NCBI GenBank assembly: GCA_021234155.1
Contig: JAJEKV010000054.1
Coordinates: 5,877,962 to 5,941,961 of the forward strand
Direction: 5' to 3'
Source of the DNA: Isoetes taiwanensis
Lineage: Eukaryota; Streptophyta; Lycopodiopsida; Isoetales; Isoetaceae
DNA: 64,000 nt
Of the stretch, positions 34,200 to 47,271 are shown one piece after another. Position 1 is the stretch's first letter. Every line of letters starts with the position of its first letter. The position numbers and the translations under genes are program-made. Under the pieces are notes generated by a model. It had not been told where the DNA came from, did not search any database, and saw nothing but the letters and a program-made list of their open reading frames with translations.

Positions 34200-36424
34200 T
34201 TCGGTTTATTTTTTTATCTCTGTGTTCTGCCTTGCTTTCTGCTTCAAGCATCTTTGTTCCTTCAATTGCCCTCTATAGCGTATTACACCACTCTTCTCCT
34301 CGGGATTGCCCCATCTGTCTGGTTGCATCTTGGTGTTCTTTTCTTGTAGGATTCTTATTTTGTTCATCCGTTCAATTGCGAGTTTGTTCCTCTTACCATT
34401 AGGGGTTCGGCAACAAGTTTCTATGCCCCTCTCTTCCTCAATTCATTTCTCCTATATGTTCTATCTAGTTCTGTCTAGTCATTCGATCGGTTTGGGGTGT
34501 TCGCCAAGTTGTAATCCCTTGATGTCGTCTTCCACATGTGCCAGATAGTTCTATTTCACTTCTTGGGATTCGTTGTTCCAGTCTCTATAGTTATGTCTAG
34601 TCCTCTATATTGCTTCATTAGTCTTAGGGATGTCTGGTATTATGTTTCTATACTTGAGAGTTCGCTTGGGACCATTATACATGATGATTTACATTGGAAT
34701 TTAATCTTTGCTTTTAGTGGTTTGTCATTATGGTTTTCGCTCTAGTTCGTTGGTACATTGATTCTTATGTTTTGTTGTTCACGTGCTCTTTCTGGTGGTC
34801 ATAGTTTGTTGTGTGTTCGGTGCTCATGTCTGTTTATCTTTTATGCATTCCATTTTGCTCCTTAGTCTCGGCTCTCTTATTTGTTAAATCATGGTTGGTT
34901 CGCATCGTCTTTAATCTGGTGTCCTCATGCCCCCATCTCCCCTCCCACTATTCCTTGCTAGATTTTGCATTCGATGGCTAGTTTTTCATCTTCTTGGCTA
35001 TTGTCTCGCCTCGGCTCCCTTGGGTTCACCAATCTCATTCAGCTGTTGTTTCACCTTTGGTGCACCCTGGGTATTGATTGCTCCTCATATGTTTTTGACA
35101 TCGTTTTAGTCATTCCCTACCAGGTCACTCCAGTTCTAAGTAATTTCTTCATCACCCAATTTTCATAATGACTCTTTCTGCATTTATGCAATTAAGAAGT
35201 CGTCTGCCCTCTCAGTGATCTGTCTTGCTCTTGTCTCCTTTTAGTGCTATTGCTCTAGTCATTTCTCTCAGTTAGTGTTGTTCATCATATTGTACTCTTG
35301 AGGCTGCTACTCCCTCTGTATCTATTTCCAACTGGACCATATTGTTTCAATTTATCTCCTATCCCTTATTCTGCTTTCATTTCTGCCCCAATCATCTCAG
35401 TTGCCCGCTATAGCTTATTACACCATTCTGCTCATCTGGATTGCTCCATTGGTCTGGTTGTTTCTTGGCATTCTTTCCTTTATAGGATTATTAGTTTGTT
35501 CATTCCTCTTACCCTTCCATGTTCGGTAGCATGTTTCTATCCCCCATCTCTCCTCTCAAGTTTTTTCGTTTCTCGAGTATTTTCTATCTAGTATTGTCTA
35601 GTCTTCACTTAGTTTGGGGTTGTTCATCCAGTTGCTCCGTTGTATTTATGGTCCCTTAATGTCATCTTCCGACTGTGCCAGATAATTCCATTCATTTCCT
35701 GGGATTCATTATTCTAGTCTCCATATACTGGCCAGTCCTCTATATTGCTTCATTAGCCTCAAGGTCCCCCATGTGAGTTGTCTTGCATGTTGTTACTAGA
35801 CTTGAAAGTTCATTTAAGTCTATTATGCTTGGATGATATATGTTGGAATTTAGTCTTTGATTTTCACAGTGTTTGTCATATGGTTTTTTTTGCTGTCATT
35901 GTTGGTGCATTGATTCTCCAATTTGTTTTCGTGTGCTCGTCGTTGTGGTCGTAGTTTATGGTTTATGTTTGGTTTTTGTGCCATATATATTTGTTTACGC
36001 ATTCCATTTGCTCCATAGTTTGGGCTTTCTTATTTGTTAATTGTGGTTGGCTCACATCATCTTTATGAAGTTTGTATCATTTGTCTCCGTCTTCCTCCCA
36101 CCATTTCTTGTTAGGTTTTGCATTTGATGACTATTTTTTCACCTTCAATTCCTTGTTAGGTTTTGCATTTGATGACTATTTTTTCACCTTCAATATTCTC
36201 ACCTTTTGTTCGCCTCAGCTCCCTTTGGGTTCATCAAGCTCATTCGGTAGTTGTTTCTTCTTTGGCACGCCCATGGTATCAGTTGCTCGTTGTATATTAT
36301 TCTTTGTCGTTCTCTACCAGGTCACTCCAATTCCAAGTCAGTTCTTCATCACACAAAGGTCTTATTTTCATAGTTGTTTCCCATGATCTCTGCCGCTAAG
36401 AAATCGCCTGCCCTCTCAGTGATC
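34200..36424 (+). repeat. Diverged tandem duplication, about 1.2 kb per unit
   Basis: Unit 1 (about 34200-35220) and unit 2 (about 35330-36424) share a long series of landmarks in the same order: CTATAGC.TATTACACCA (34273/35407), GTGCCAGATA (34539/35675), CCTCTATATTGCTTCATTAG (34602/35732) and CTGCCCTCTCAGTGATC (35204/36408). Divergence is substantial with many indels. Both are pyrimidine-rich on this strand, which creates many spurious Leu/Phe/Ser-rich frames. A 40-base stretch (TTGTTAGGTTTTGCATTTGA...) is itself tandemly doubled at 36109-36190. No protein family recognised. Confidence 0.75.
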
Positions 36425-36504
36425 ATACTTGTTTTTGCTCGCAGTCTCGGTCTGTGATTGGAGGAGGTAGGCTCCTCTTTGTGTCGGATGTTGTTGCTTT
36501 GCAA

Positions 36505-36592
36505 AGGACGTTTCCTTAGAATGCCATGGTTCTCTTCTTATATAGATGAGAACCGTCATTCTGGGGAAAGGGACGTCTGTTTTGGCATCACG
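36505..36592. repeat. Imperfect hairpin upstream of the 36.7-kb gene
   Basis: GGACGTTTCCTTAGAATG...GGTTCTC and GAGAACCGTCATTCTGGGG...GGGACGTC pair with a few mismatches around a short AT-rich loop. Could be a small palindromic element. Position just before coding exons is noted without a functional claim. Confidence 0.5.
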
Positions 36593-36727
36593 CCATTTTG
36601 GGCGTCAAATCTATCTATAGCCTGAGCCTTCTATGGCGCAGGCTTTCTTTGGCTCTGTCTACCATATATCCATGTTGCTTGCTAGCATTCCTCATCGGCA
36701 TTGGCACAAAAAGAAACGAGTTGCAAG

Positions 36728-37632
36728 GCTTTTGTAAACAAAGTGCCGTTGGCTCGAAGCATTAAAGTGCCTTCTTACACGTTCTTGTACAGGGGAAATG
36801 TACTATTGTCAAGGAATCAAGACGAGGTCCTTTCCTACACATTACTTGGCAAACGTATTGATGTCAAGTCACCTGGTGTGTTAGTGTCACTTATTGATTT
36901 CACTCTTTCCTGGGTAGACACAAGTAAATTTTTTAGACACAGGTAAATTTCTTAACTTTACTAGCTGGTTTTGGATCGTCCCCATGTAAGAAACAAGCTT
37001 TGATTATTTAGGCAAGCAAGCACTATTTTGTGACCTGTCAGCAGATCCAGCTTTATTTGAAGGCCCTGAAAAGGATATTCAGGTATTATTGAAATTCAGG
37101 ATATTGTGGTTATTTTTATTTATTGTGATTTAGTTGTCATTCATGTTGCAGGCAGAGACATCTCGCAGGATGTTGAAACTGACTAATGGGCGGTGGGAGA
37201 AAAGGTGATGGATTCATTCTTAAATTGTGCAATTAAAGCATATTAAACCCCAGTTTTTTGGCAGTTTTCCAAAGACAAATTGCCTGTGGATTCATTATTT
37301 GGCTGAAATTCTTTTGAAAAAGAAAGCTTTTGTAACCCTCTTCATTCAGAAGCTCGTTAATCACTTTTGACTAGATGACTAACGTTTTGAACTTAATCTA
37401 GAGGCGCTCTCAAAAAGATAAATGTCTTTTACGTGACTTTTCAAAGCGAGCTATGCTTTATCATTCTGCGAAGGCAGCATTTTCAGATGTTATCTTTGAA
37501 GGTGTTATGGGAAGAAACATAAGATTTTGTATACACAGAGAAGCAAGTCTTTCAAAATAAAGAAAACCTCATTTATATTGCAGGAATATACAGCGCCTGC
37601 AGCCAAAAGTCACGAGCAACATGGATATATAA
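36728..37632 (+). CDS. 3' end of an unidentified spliced plant gene
   Basis: Four exons join without breaking the frame: A (about 36728-36923), B (37012-37082), C (37152-37204) and D (37584-37632, stop TAA). Introns are GT-AG with donors GTAAAT, GTATTA and GTGATG. Exon A encodes VPSYTFLYRGNVLLSRNQDE, YTLLGKRIDVKSPGVL and LIDFTLSWVDT. B reads SKQALFCDLSADPALFEGPE, C reads AETSRRMLKLTNGRWEKR and D ends RLQPKVTSNMDI. Three consecutive phase-consistent junctions and normal composition argue for a real gene, but I do not recognise the family and cannot find the upstream exons; the 5' boundary of A is a guess. A near-copy of the donor context (AGACACAGGTAAAT) sits 16 bases after the chosen donor. 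Using it would give a stop in exon B. Confidence 0.6.
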
Positions 37633-37639
37633 CCGTTGC

Positions 37640-38900
37640 AGGCAGTTGTAGGCATTGATACGGCTGCAGAAGATGAGAATTTTGTAAACTAATTGCATAT
37701 CCGTTTATGTATAAGGAACATATACATGTACATCTTGCTCAGTACAGAGGTTAGAGGCTTAGAGCATGTACATGTACATTTTGTACTCAATAATATATCA
37801 ATATACAACAAAATTTGTGATCTTGATTACGATGATCAATACAAACTTGAAAGAAGGATGTTGCAAATACCGTTTGCTAAGCAATTTGTCATATTTGCAA
37901 TCAGATGATATAAAGCCTTCTTTATAGTACAATTGCTGGCTTTTTCCATGCATTCACTACATGCCTTCATCTAAGATAGTCTAGGCTTCAATTCATCACT
38001 TATGTTGAAATACACATTTATGAATTCCAATAATCTATTTGAGTTTTGTGAAACATTATGTAGCCATATTTACTAAGTTTACTTACAAAAGAAGCGAAGT
38101 ACCTATAGGTTATACCTAAAGAGAGATGATAAGAAAGTTCCTTGAAGGATATTCTCCTGTTGGCCAGTTCCATATGGCATATTTTCTCATATGACTCAAA
38201 ATAATGAGAACTATCATATGCTATAAGATTGTTGGGCAGATAGATCATTGGCTTCTTAAAGGCGGGATGGCAAGAATGCAGAACAAAAACATGAAGCTGA
38301 AATTATATTCTAGTATGCCCCCCAAACGAGGCAAGATCAAGAAACAAATTTTTTCCCACTTGATCAGGGCATGCATCCGTTTCTGCTGCAAATAAACAAG
38401 GAACTGCTTCCACGTTGGAGGATCATCTATTCTGGGTAATCTTATGAGAGTTTGGTTAGTTGCACCCACATTTGTTTGTTTTTGTTTTCAACCGTTTGTT
38501 TCTTCACCGTAAAAGCATTTGGATGGAATTTACATATTTTGACATATTCTTGGTTTTCTTGATTGTCTTCTTTTAGCATTTCCATAGGTACTTGCAAATG
38601 AGACAGAGAATGCCAATGCTCTTTTTGGGGTGAACATTATGGCACATTTAAGAAATCCCTTGATTTTGTACATAATTCATGTTCTAGATGCATAAGCTGG
38701 TCCCTAAATTTTTTTGTAGCTTGATATTGGATGAGAGAATTGCAAAACATGGTGCCAAATTTTTTTTTATTTTTTTTTTTTTTTTGTGGATTCTAAATTG
38801 TGTATGTATCAAGTCGTTCGTATATGTTGGACTTCTGCAGCTGGTATGGCAGATGGTCATTCTATTGCAGTATAGGATTGTAGTATAGTTAGCTATACTG
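37640..38900. other. No gene seen
   Basis: 3' flank of the preceding gene and AT-rich spacer, with a T-tract at about 38760-38786. ATGTACATGTACAT-type words near 37720-37780 are locally repeated. No coding motif. Confidence 0.5.
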
Positions 38901-39324
38901 TTATATGGCACTTTTTGGATTGCCCCTGTTAAGGGGGCAATTCGTTAGGGGGAGGGTTGGTTTTGGCATATTCTGGCATATCAGGGGTATATCTGATAAT
39001 CTGACGGCCGTCATTACTGATTGTTTTTCCGGCGGTGAAAAACTTTTTGGTTTTTTTGCGTATGAATATACGCTAAGGTTTTCCGTGTTTTGGACGCCAA
39101 ATTATTTTTCCGGCGAAAAACTATTGCTTTTTTTAACCTTTGGGCTAGAGATTCCTTTTTTTAGAATTTATCTTTGGGTTTTTTAGTTTTGCTTTTGCTA
39201 CACCTCTCTCTTTCATTTAAGGAATCTAGTAGCAGACGTGGCTCAAAGCTTCAATCGGGTTAAGCAATTAACATCCTTGATTCGGGCTCTAATTGCTTTC
39301 AAAATGCTAACTGGGGTGCCCAAA

Positions 39325-39480
39325 ATGAGAGAGATCCTTCATATCCAGGGCGGATCCTTCATATCTAGGGCGGCCAGTGCGGCAATCGGTGCGAAGTTTT
39401 GGGAGGTTGCATGCGATGAGCATGGTATTGATCCAACCGGAACTTACAAAGGTACCTCGATCTTGACTTGAGCGGGTAAA
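39325..39480 (+). pseudogene. Beta-tubulin first-exon relic
   Basis: ATG at 39325 is followed by the beta-tubulin autoregulatory start [10 protein letters not shown], then, after a disrupted stretch, [19 protein letters not shown] and TYKGTS, all in the canonical order. The disruption is a direct duplication of a 20-base segment (39334-39353 copied at 39354-39373) plus a five-base loss where the QCGNQIG segment should be. Together these restore the frame but replace the GTP-binding QCGNQ residues. Base losses after TYKGTS cause an early stop; LERVNV can still be read in another frame up to about 39480. Nothing of the rest of tubulin was found. The upstream 38.9-39.3 kb is T-rich and may be the old promoter and leader. 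Confidence 0.85.
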
Positions 39481-39499
39481 TGTGTTTGCACTTTGTGCA

Positions 39500-42400
39500 G
39501 ATGCTAGTTATCATACCTTTGCAACATGATACACAAAAACATTGTGGCAGCCATCACATTTCATGGTTAAAATGGGAAAGGATCATATTTGTTGACCTCC
39601 AAGAAGGGTGTAGAAATTGACCTTGATAAGTCAAATGCTTTTATTCATTTCAATCTTTTTGTTGCTTGGAAGTATAATCATTCACGTTTACGCCCAAAGG
39701 CTTGTTTGAAGCGGTAAAGGCATTCGTTTTATGTCATTTGCACTTTATTTAGATTGCCTTTGGCATTTAGAAGGAAAAATCTTGAGCTCTTTTCTCGATA
39801 AAAACAATTGTTGCATTTTAACTTTACTTCACAGTTAAAGGTCAGCGTTGCAAATTTGGCAATACTTTCTACAATGCCTATTAGGTATGACACCCTTTAT
39901 GCAGCGAAATACATTCTTCGTTAAATTAGTTGCAATACATTTGGGTATTAGGTTTCTCTGAACTATATGGTTGCACACAAGATGCGATTTATATATTGCC
40001 GCAATTTTAAGCTGCACTACATCCGAACTTGGCAAACATCAAGGAGGAGAATTTATTACTTCATAAGTGATGTAGCTGCAATGCCTCATCTTCAAGATTT
40101 TGGATTAGAAAAGCTCGACAAATTTTTTGATTGAGATCCACATTTTCATTATGCACTTTAGATATTTCCAAGGATTTTGAGTTCAGATCATTTTGTAACC
40201 TATGAATTTTCTCATCAAGGATGGTATGTTCTTGACAGGTTTTTGCGTTTGTGCATCATATCATATCTCTTTCATAACCATATTGTAGCTTATATCTTTG
40301 CATTGTGGTCCACTCTCGACTTCGGCCTTGGTGTGGTGTGGGTTTGGGGCTTTCAAATGGAGGCATTTTTGAAGAATCCTTCCTAGAATAAGCATTTAGG
40401 CCCATTCATATCTATGTCGTTCTTCCATCTTTGTGCTTTTGGATGTAAGGATATTGCCCTAAAACAAGCGAGGGGCCGGACACGAGTGCGTTATGGAGTG
40501 AGGTAAGACAGCCCATCATCAAGAACAAAAGGTATAACTTGCATATTTGGAAGCATCTATTGCATTCTGCTGCAGGCTTCTATTCATCCTGCAAGCTTAC
40601 ACCTTTCTACATTAGGTACATTGGGGCCAGGTTGTCTATTTAATATGGTGCATATTCTTTCTGGATTAAAGATTTCTTCTTCAGTGCCCATGTTTTTCAA
40701 GTTTCCACTTGGCTTCTACAGGAAAAGTTGTCTTATTAGGCCATGGCGAGGTAGCACTATCTTCTTTATCAGCAGGGTTATTTCTTGTAAGGTACTTTCG
40801 CATTTGCCATGCTTTTCAACAGAGGTTCATATGCTTTAGAAATGCTTTCGTCTTTAGTAGGTACTTTCTTCTGCCCTGTAGAGGAGAAATGTTTTCTTCC
40901 TTTGTACTCCACCGGTTTGGATTTAAGCTCTTCTTCATTCAAGCATTGAATGATCTGCAAAAGTTCCGAGACACACCTTTTATAGTGTTGCCTTCAGCAC
41001 CTATATCTTCTAGGGTGAAATGAACTCTCTCATTGACCTTAATGACCTCTTCATTAAGATCAAATATTGTGAGCCTAGCTTGATTGCCTATGCTTAACAG
41101 GTCCTTAAATCCTTTGATTACACAGATTGCAATCCTCTCTCCTTTTCTCTTCAACACAATGCATTGGTTGCCACAGTTGTACCCATGCTAATCCACTCTA
41201 TGTACTTGGTGGGTAATTTTGGGATCTATTGATTTTGTCCCTTGTAATTCTTTTAAAATTCTCTTGATACCTTCCCTTGGAGAATCCTTATAATTGCTGA
41301 GAAAAGCCTAAGAATCCAAAAACTGGTTTCTCTATGCAGAACCTGAACTGTCTATGACTGTCTATCCTCAAAAACCATTCTGGCTTGAATTTGGAAAAAA
41401 TAAACCCTATATAGAGGGACAGAAATTGGAATAAGAAATCCTATATACAAATTGAAAAAGGCAAGCAACGAAGATGCACATTTTTTACTGATGTCGTTCA
41501 TGCATATCCAACCATGCAATGAGAGACTAATTCAAGAATATTTTGATGTCAACAAAAATGCATATTTAATTTCACCATGTTATTTTATTCAACTTTTGGC
41601 AGAATATCAAATGCGTATCTGTGTCCATATACAAGTTACTCGGCTATTTTATCCTGTTTCCGAATATCAAATCCACACAGTTTCTTTGGCAGGAGATTAT
41701 TCAAATCTTGGTACGTTTTTCGACCCCATTTTTGCGTTGCCTTTAGGTTATGTATGCCATGTTCACACTATTTAGATCTCCTTCTAAAATTCTTGGATGG
41801 GTACCATGGTCTATCTCATGTGACTGTGTTTCTTGACTATGAAATCAGACATTCGTATTGGCATACGTTGTTTGTTGACTTATTGGTAGTTGGAGCCACT
41901 TTGTAGGCCTATCCAAGTATAAGCCAATCCCTTGGTGATGATTTTTGCATCATTCATTTATGTTTCGAGCGGCAATAGCAATGTAGCTTTAGCCCATGCT
42001 TGGGATGCATTTGCAATCTACTATTCCAATTATGATGACCATCCGCATTTCAACCAACACTGCACTTTTTAGTTGGAAAAGAATTCATTCCCATCGTAAG
42101 TGTATGTTCACCTTGGCATTTTTCGAGCTTATCAATGTAATTTGAAAATATATATTGCTAATTCGCAGGATCACCATAATCTCATGTACAATTTGTAGCT
42201 TTGGCTTCACAAGTTTTCAAGGGGCTTGCATAGCTAATGCCCTTACCATATTATGCTTCTTGAAACATGTCGATAATTGTGTTTTCCCTTTCAGATTATG
42301 TGTTCTTTTGATGCATAAATTTGTGCAAAAGTTTCATGTTGCAATCTCGATTGATGCTTTTATCAACTCTAGGAGTACTCCGTTCATATATAATTAGCTC

Positions 42401-45400
42401 AATTAGCTCATTTATGGTAAGTGTTTTGTACGGAATGACCAATTTGTGGACAAGCATATCCTTAACTAGACATGCAAATAAATGCCTTTATGATCATGTT
42501 GTGTAAGTTTGTTGCTAACACGGATCCCATTCTTTGTGACCTATCACCCATGTTAAGTAAACTAGAGCAGGACAATAATCAGCAATAGATCTTTAAATTA
42601 CATACCATGTCATCAATATGACTTCTAACCATTTATACACAACCTAAACTTAATTGCACCATTGACTTCCCTTACCACCATGGTTTCCATGAGATCCTTA
42701 ATGCACATAACAATAGCCCTTTTAAACAATAGCCCTTTTTAAACATTTAATGTGTACTAATGTCACCAACTAGAAATACCTGGCAAGTTTTGCCTTGTCA
42801 AATTCTTTGCAGGCAATTCGAGTTGCAGTTTGCCAAATGTGCATGATTTGTTTCACATACTAAATTTATATGGTAGAGCAATATACTCGATATAATGTGC
42901 AGACCAATTATGAAGAAGTAGACAGGCCAAACGAGAAACTTAAGGCATATGATTTACCAACACAAAACAAAATCCAAACAAGAAAATGGCCCCAGATGTC
43001 TGTAAAAACAAACCATTTGACGACTACTTTGAGATCGAGATCCTTCATGCCACAACCTCCCAAATGGAAGCACATACAATTTCTCCCTTAAGGCCATTAT
43101 CACACCATTTCTGCCTTAACATATTAGACTTAGCTCTATTAAGACAATGTGATACCAAATCAAAGTAGCAAGTCTTACCTTGGTAAAGCCTTCTAGTGTG
43201 CTTCTTGCTAGTTTTTTTTATTTTTCCAAGTAATATATTTACAAGTATACACCATCTCAATCCAAGACTTGACAATGTAATTATGTTCACTTTATAGGGA
43301 CGTTGATCAAATTTTATATTTAAGTGGATAACATGCTATATTCGGTGACATTTGCACTCGTCGACCCTATGGTATCCAGTCAATTTTATGCCTTCATCTA
43401 AGGTTTGGTTTCCCATTATGGGCCTCCATCTATGGATTGAATCATTCTTAATTAATGCAAGTAATCCATCATGAACGTCTCTACGTGAATCCTCTAGAAT
43501 CTCAAATTGCTTAACCACTTGCTATCCTAGGGCATGAGCATATCTTCATTACTTTTATGGTCTCAAGGACTTTGAACACACGACCCACTACCCACTGATG
43601 TTGTTGGTTTTTGCATTTTTATTATGCATTTTTGTAGTAGCATCCCCTACATGACTATATCATGCTAAATCTTCAACCCTCATATGTGTAGCTAATCTTT
43701 TGTTCGTATATTTGACTGCTTCTAGAAATGACATATAGACAACAGAAACATGCTTTCTAGATATGACCTTAATGTTTGTTCCTACTTATAAAAGCAAGGT
43801 ATGTTCTGTTACCCTTCGCGTGAATTCCAACAATAATTGGGCAAAAACACCCTTCATATCTTGGCATTCCATTAATCTACAGATAGGATTCTATCTAAAA
43901 CACTATACTTCACCTGCAAAGCTCACTTTGTCTACCGATTCCATATGGGAATGGCTAATGGCCGACATCGTTGCGATGTTTCTAGTATAGATTACAATAT
44001 GACTATTTAAAGTTCTTTTTTATATATCTAAGGATCAACTTGCATAATTTGATCTGTGAAAAGCAAAAACATCCAATCCCTTTCACAGAAAAGCAGCCAA
44101 CTGTAATTTAATAAAAATACTAATGGATTGATGCTGTCTTGGTTGCGCATATGTATATTGCTTTGATGCTTCAAAATGTGATACTTCGGCTACTTATATG
44201 ACCACATTCTCTGGTAGCAAATATTGCTTTAATATGAACACATTGGAACACGAATTTGTTCATATTTTCCAAAAGATTGTGCTAAAAATACACCAATGTC
44301 CATGGGCAATGGGGCAATCCCTAGTGCTTTGGCACCTTGTTACCTTTTTCTTTTTTGTCTTGTCAATAAAGGCAATTTGCAATTTTTTGTGCATTCTAAA
44401 TAGATCTTAGCATGTAATTAAATCCTAGAATATTTGTTTTTAATTAAATTTAGTACCGCATGTATCAATTTCTACCTTGATGTAATATCGTGGTTTTACA
44501 GGGACAGCGCATCGGGCTATAACGACCTCCAAGAGGCAAAACCCTCTAAGTCCAGTAGCAACAGAGGCCCACAAATACAAACAAAATGCCCTTGCATAGC
44601 GCATTGCTTCGGATTTTAGGTTTAGAATAAAAGGCAAACCGTTCTTCTCACTGTGTTCTTCAAGCATCGTCAAAGTCTATTGTTTTCTACATTATGACCC
44701 CTTTTGAGTAAGCAAGTAAGCAAACATAGAACCTCATAGATTTGCAACAACAGATGCAACATTCATTTCCTAAAATAGTGGCACAGTTCTAGTTTACAAT
44801 CTTCCATATTTTATCTATAGTACAATGTCAATTGCAAGAGACATCACTTCTTTCTCAAGTATTCTATTGTGTAGAAGTAGCGATTTGAGTAAATTGTCAA
44901 AACATGACTTTGAACTATGATTTAAGCCATTTCACCTTCCGGCCATGGAGGGCAACCCTCAGTGCACATCATCTTATTACATGTATTGCAATTGTTGAAC
45001 ATACATAGCCCCACACACACACACACACACAAAAGACAAATATAGTAGAAATATCTCAATCAAAGAAAATTCCTACATTATGGCTTTACAAAAGGTTGGG
45101 ATTATAATAATCATCTTGAAGAATACCCACACTTTCTTTGATTGAGATGTTGCTTTCCTTATTCATGTTAATAATCACAAGTGATCAATAACATGGTCCG
45201 AACCTTGTTGTCATGTTGACTTATTAGAACAAGGCCAAGGCAGAAATAATTAAATCAAAGAAAAATTCTATATGAAACAAGCTTGACAAGACCTTACAGA
45301 TTATATCAAACATCTTGCAGACCTTGAGGTGTTGCTCTCCTCATTTATGTGCAACAATTCCTGTTAAAGAAAGAATACTAAAAGTTAACTTATTTGATGC

Positions 45401-45900
45401 CATTGGTTTTTGGTACTATGCATAGGCTTGTATACTTTGGTTATAGTGCCATTAGTCTAAAATGTTACATGGAGTTAAAGGTTATGGTATATCCTACCAA
45501 ATGAAGGAGGAGATTCGAACAAGCACCTACATACAGGTTGTACGAATATTTATAGTAGATAGCTAACAACTCCACAAAATTGACATGGAGTCTAGAGTCA
45601 CCCATCACAATTCTAAATGTTGCAATGGATGCACATCTATAGGTCAAGTTAGTGGCAGTAGCATTATGTAAAATCTATTATGAGTTCGAATGTTGCAATG
45701 GATGCACATCTGGTCAAGTTAGTAGTGGATGCATTATGTAAAGCCTTATATGATTTCATTGTCACCTACCAAACCTCCCATCCAACCATTTGCCCCAAGC
45801 CTGCCCTGGTGCTGGTAAGTGGCAATAGCAACTAGATCCCACGTCTCCCAGGTAGCACAATTGGGACTAGATTCCCACGCTGCCAAACCGGGAATCCAAT
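39500..45900. other. Largely featureless AT-rich stretch
   Basis: No confident gene in more than 6 kb. The best candidate is on the minus strand at 41157-40778, where two abutting frames read KGERIAICVIKGFKDLLSIG and YKGRKHFSSTGQKKVPTKD. They are separated by a frame change at TTTTGCAG and could be remains of a coding exon, family unknown. A plus-strand acceptor-like TTTTACAG at 44493-44500 precedes a short open frame ending at 44619, also unidentified. Everything else is short, overlapping frames in AT-rich DNA. Confidence 0.45.
45011..45030 (+). repeat. CA microsatellite
   Basis: About ten CA units in a row. Simple repeat. Confidence 0.9.
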
Positions 45901-46079
45901 CCCAATTGCACTACCCTTACAATATCACAGTTGGGGAGCGCAAGATCCTGTTTCTATGATCACAATTTGCTATGATTTCTTACTTGTGCAGCCGGTGGTG
46001 AAGAATGAAGAATGGAGATAGGATTCCTTGAAATCGGCAGGGGCGACGTGGGCGCCTGAGAATGCACCACCGGATTGTG

Positions 46080-46165
46080 ATATTGTAGTAAGTGGGATTT
46101 GAATTGTGGTTGGATTAGGCCAAACCAGAGGTCTAACCACTAAACCACCGTGGCAATGGGCAACA
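46080..46165 (-). repeat. tRNA-like SINE head
   Basis: On the minus strand the sequence starts GGTGGTTTAGTGGTTAGACC, a good pol III A box of the tRNA-derived SINE type. About 30 bases later it reaches AATTCAAATCCCA, a B-box-like T-arm. The block continues at least to about 45840 as non-coding body with two CAATATCACA words (45922 and 46075, one inverted). It lies directly upstream of the BOD1/Shg1 gene, in the opposite orientation. Confidence 0.55.
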
Positions 46166-46294
46166 ATTGAACTTCGAGGGAATTGTAACAGATAAGTAAC
46201 TTCTAATAATTGTTTGAAATTTGTACTGTAGGAAATGCTTTGGGAAATTCTCTATTGCTTTAGAAGTCGCCCTAATTAGGGCAGGAAGAGGAGC

Positions 46295-47271
46295 ATGGAG
46301 AGGTCAGCGGAGGATGGATGGGGCAGCGCCGGACCTGCCATGGCTGCTCCGTCTTCTAATTACTATTCAAATTCTTCTTCTTCTTCCGCCCAACAAAACC
46401 AACAGCAACATTATCATCAACAATCGCAGCAGCAGCCTCCTCATTCCGGCCAATTCCAGAATCATCAGCCACAGCAGCAGCAACCCCCTCTCTCAAACGC
46501 CACACCCCAGCAAGTTTTGGCGCGTCTTATGAATGATGGAACTTTTGATTCCCTCCGTGTAAAGGCAACTAACCATCTCAAGAATAACGTGAGTACGAGT
46601 TTAATTGATTTTTGTGAAGCTTATTTGCAGAATTGAAAGAATGTGGCTTGCTTTGGTTATAATTGCAAAATTTGGGGTTTTTCCTTCTAAAGATTGTTGA
46701 TTTTGGTCTATAGTTGAAGAAGATGAGTGGAAATTGGATATGATGCCTGAATTATGTGGTTGCTTTATGATGGTACTGCAGGAAGAACTGAAAAGATACA
46801 CGCAGTCTTTAGTAGAACAAAGTCCGACTCTTAGCTGCCCTGGTGCTGAGAACCGTACCAAAAGAGACCTTTTTGAGGCACTGAGACGGGAGCTTGAGTA
46901 TGAAATTTTTTATCTTTATAGATAATAGGGTAACTTGAGGCTAAGTTAAAATTTGATAGTTGGCTCTGCAATTTTACAGAGGACCAGTTCTTGAAAGAGC
47001 AGCTAAAGCTGCTTGGGATCTCATCCATTCTAAAGAAGGATTGGGTAAAGAGATTGCAGATACTGTGGATGCAGTGTACCACAAATTAGTGGGCCAAGAA
47101 TTTAACCAGGCAGAAATGAGGACTCCTTCACAGGACAACCTCCCTAAAGCTAATGGACAAGCGGCTAGTTATTCTTATCCAAGTGGTTCAAGAAGCATGG
47201 AGGATCGTGGTGATCAAGTCATGGATAGTGCAGAACCCATCAGGAAGAGGAGAGGTTATTCTGACTCATAA
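46295..47271 (+). CDS. BOD1/Shg1-domain protein (COMPASS Shg1-like)
   Basis: Three exons: 46295-46588, 46782-46897 and 46980-47271, with GT-AG introns in matching phase, giving 233 residues. The first 60 residues are Ser/Gln/Pro/His-rich low complexity. The folded part follows: TPQQVLARLMNDGTFDSLRV, then EELKRYTQSLVEQSPTLSC, RTKRDLFEALRRELE and VLERAAKAAWDLIHSKEGL. This matches the helical BOD1/COMPASS-Shg1 fold, in which a (K/R)..G.FD.LR.. segment precedes acidic helices. Family members in yeast and animals bind the Set1/COMPASS histone H3K4 methyltransferase or act with PP2A at kinetochores; a chromatin role here is inference. The C-terminus is polar and ends RKRRGYSDS, a basic nuclear-type tail. 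The last seven codons and the 3' flank are repeated downstream. Confidence 0.8.

Noticed and set aside
34082-36399. Many Leu/Phe/Ser-rich plus-strand frames
   Set aside because: They come from the pyrimidine-rich tandem duplication; equivalent positions in the two units differ in frame and stop placement.
36924-36942. Second splice donor AGACACAG-GTAAAT after exon A of the unknown gene
   Set aside because: Using it shifts the frame and gives a stop in exon B; the upstream donor keeps the frame.
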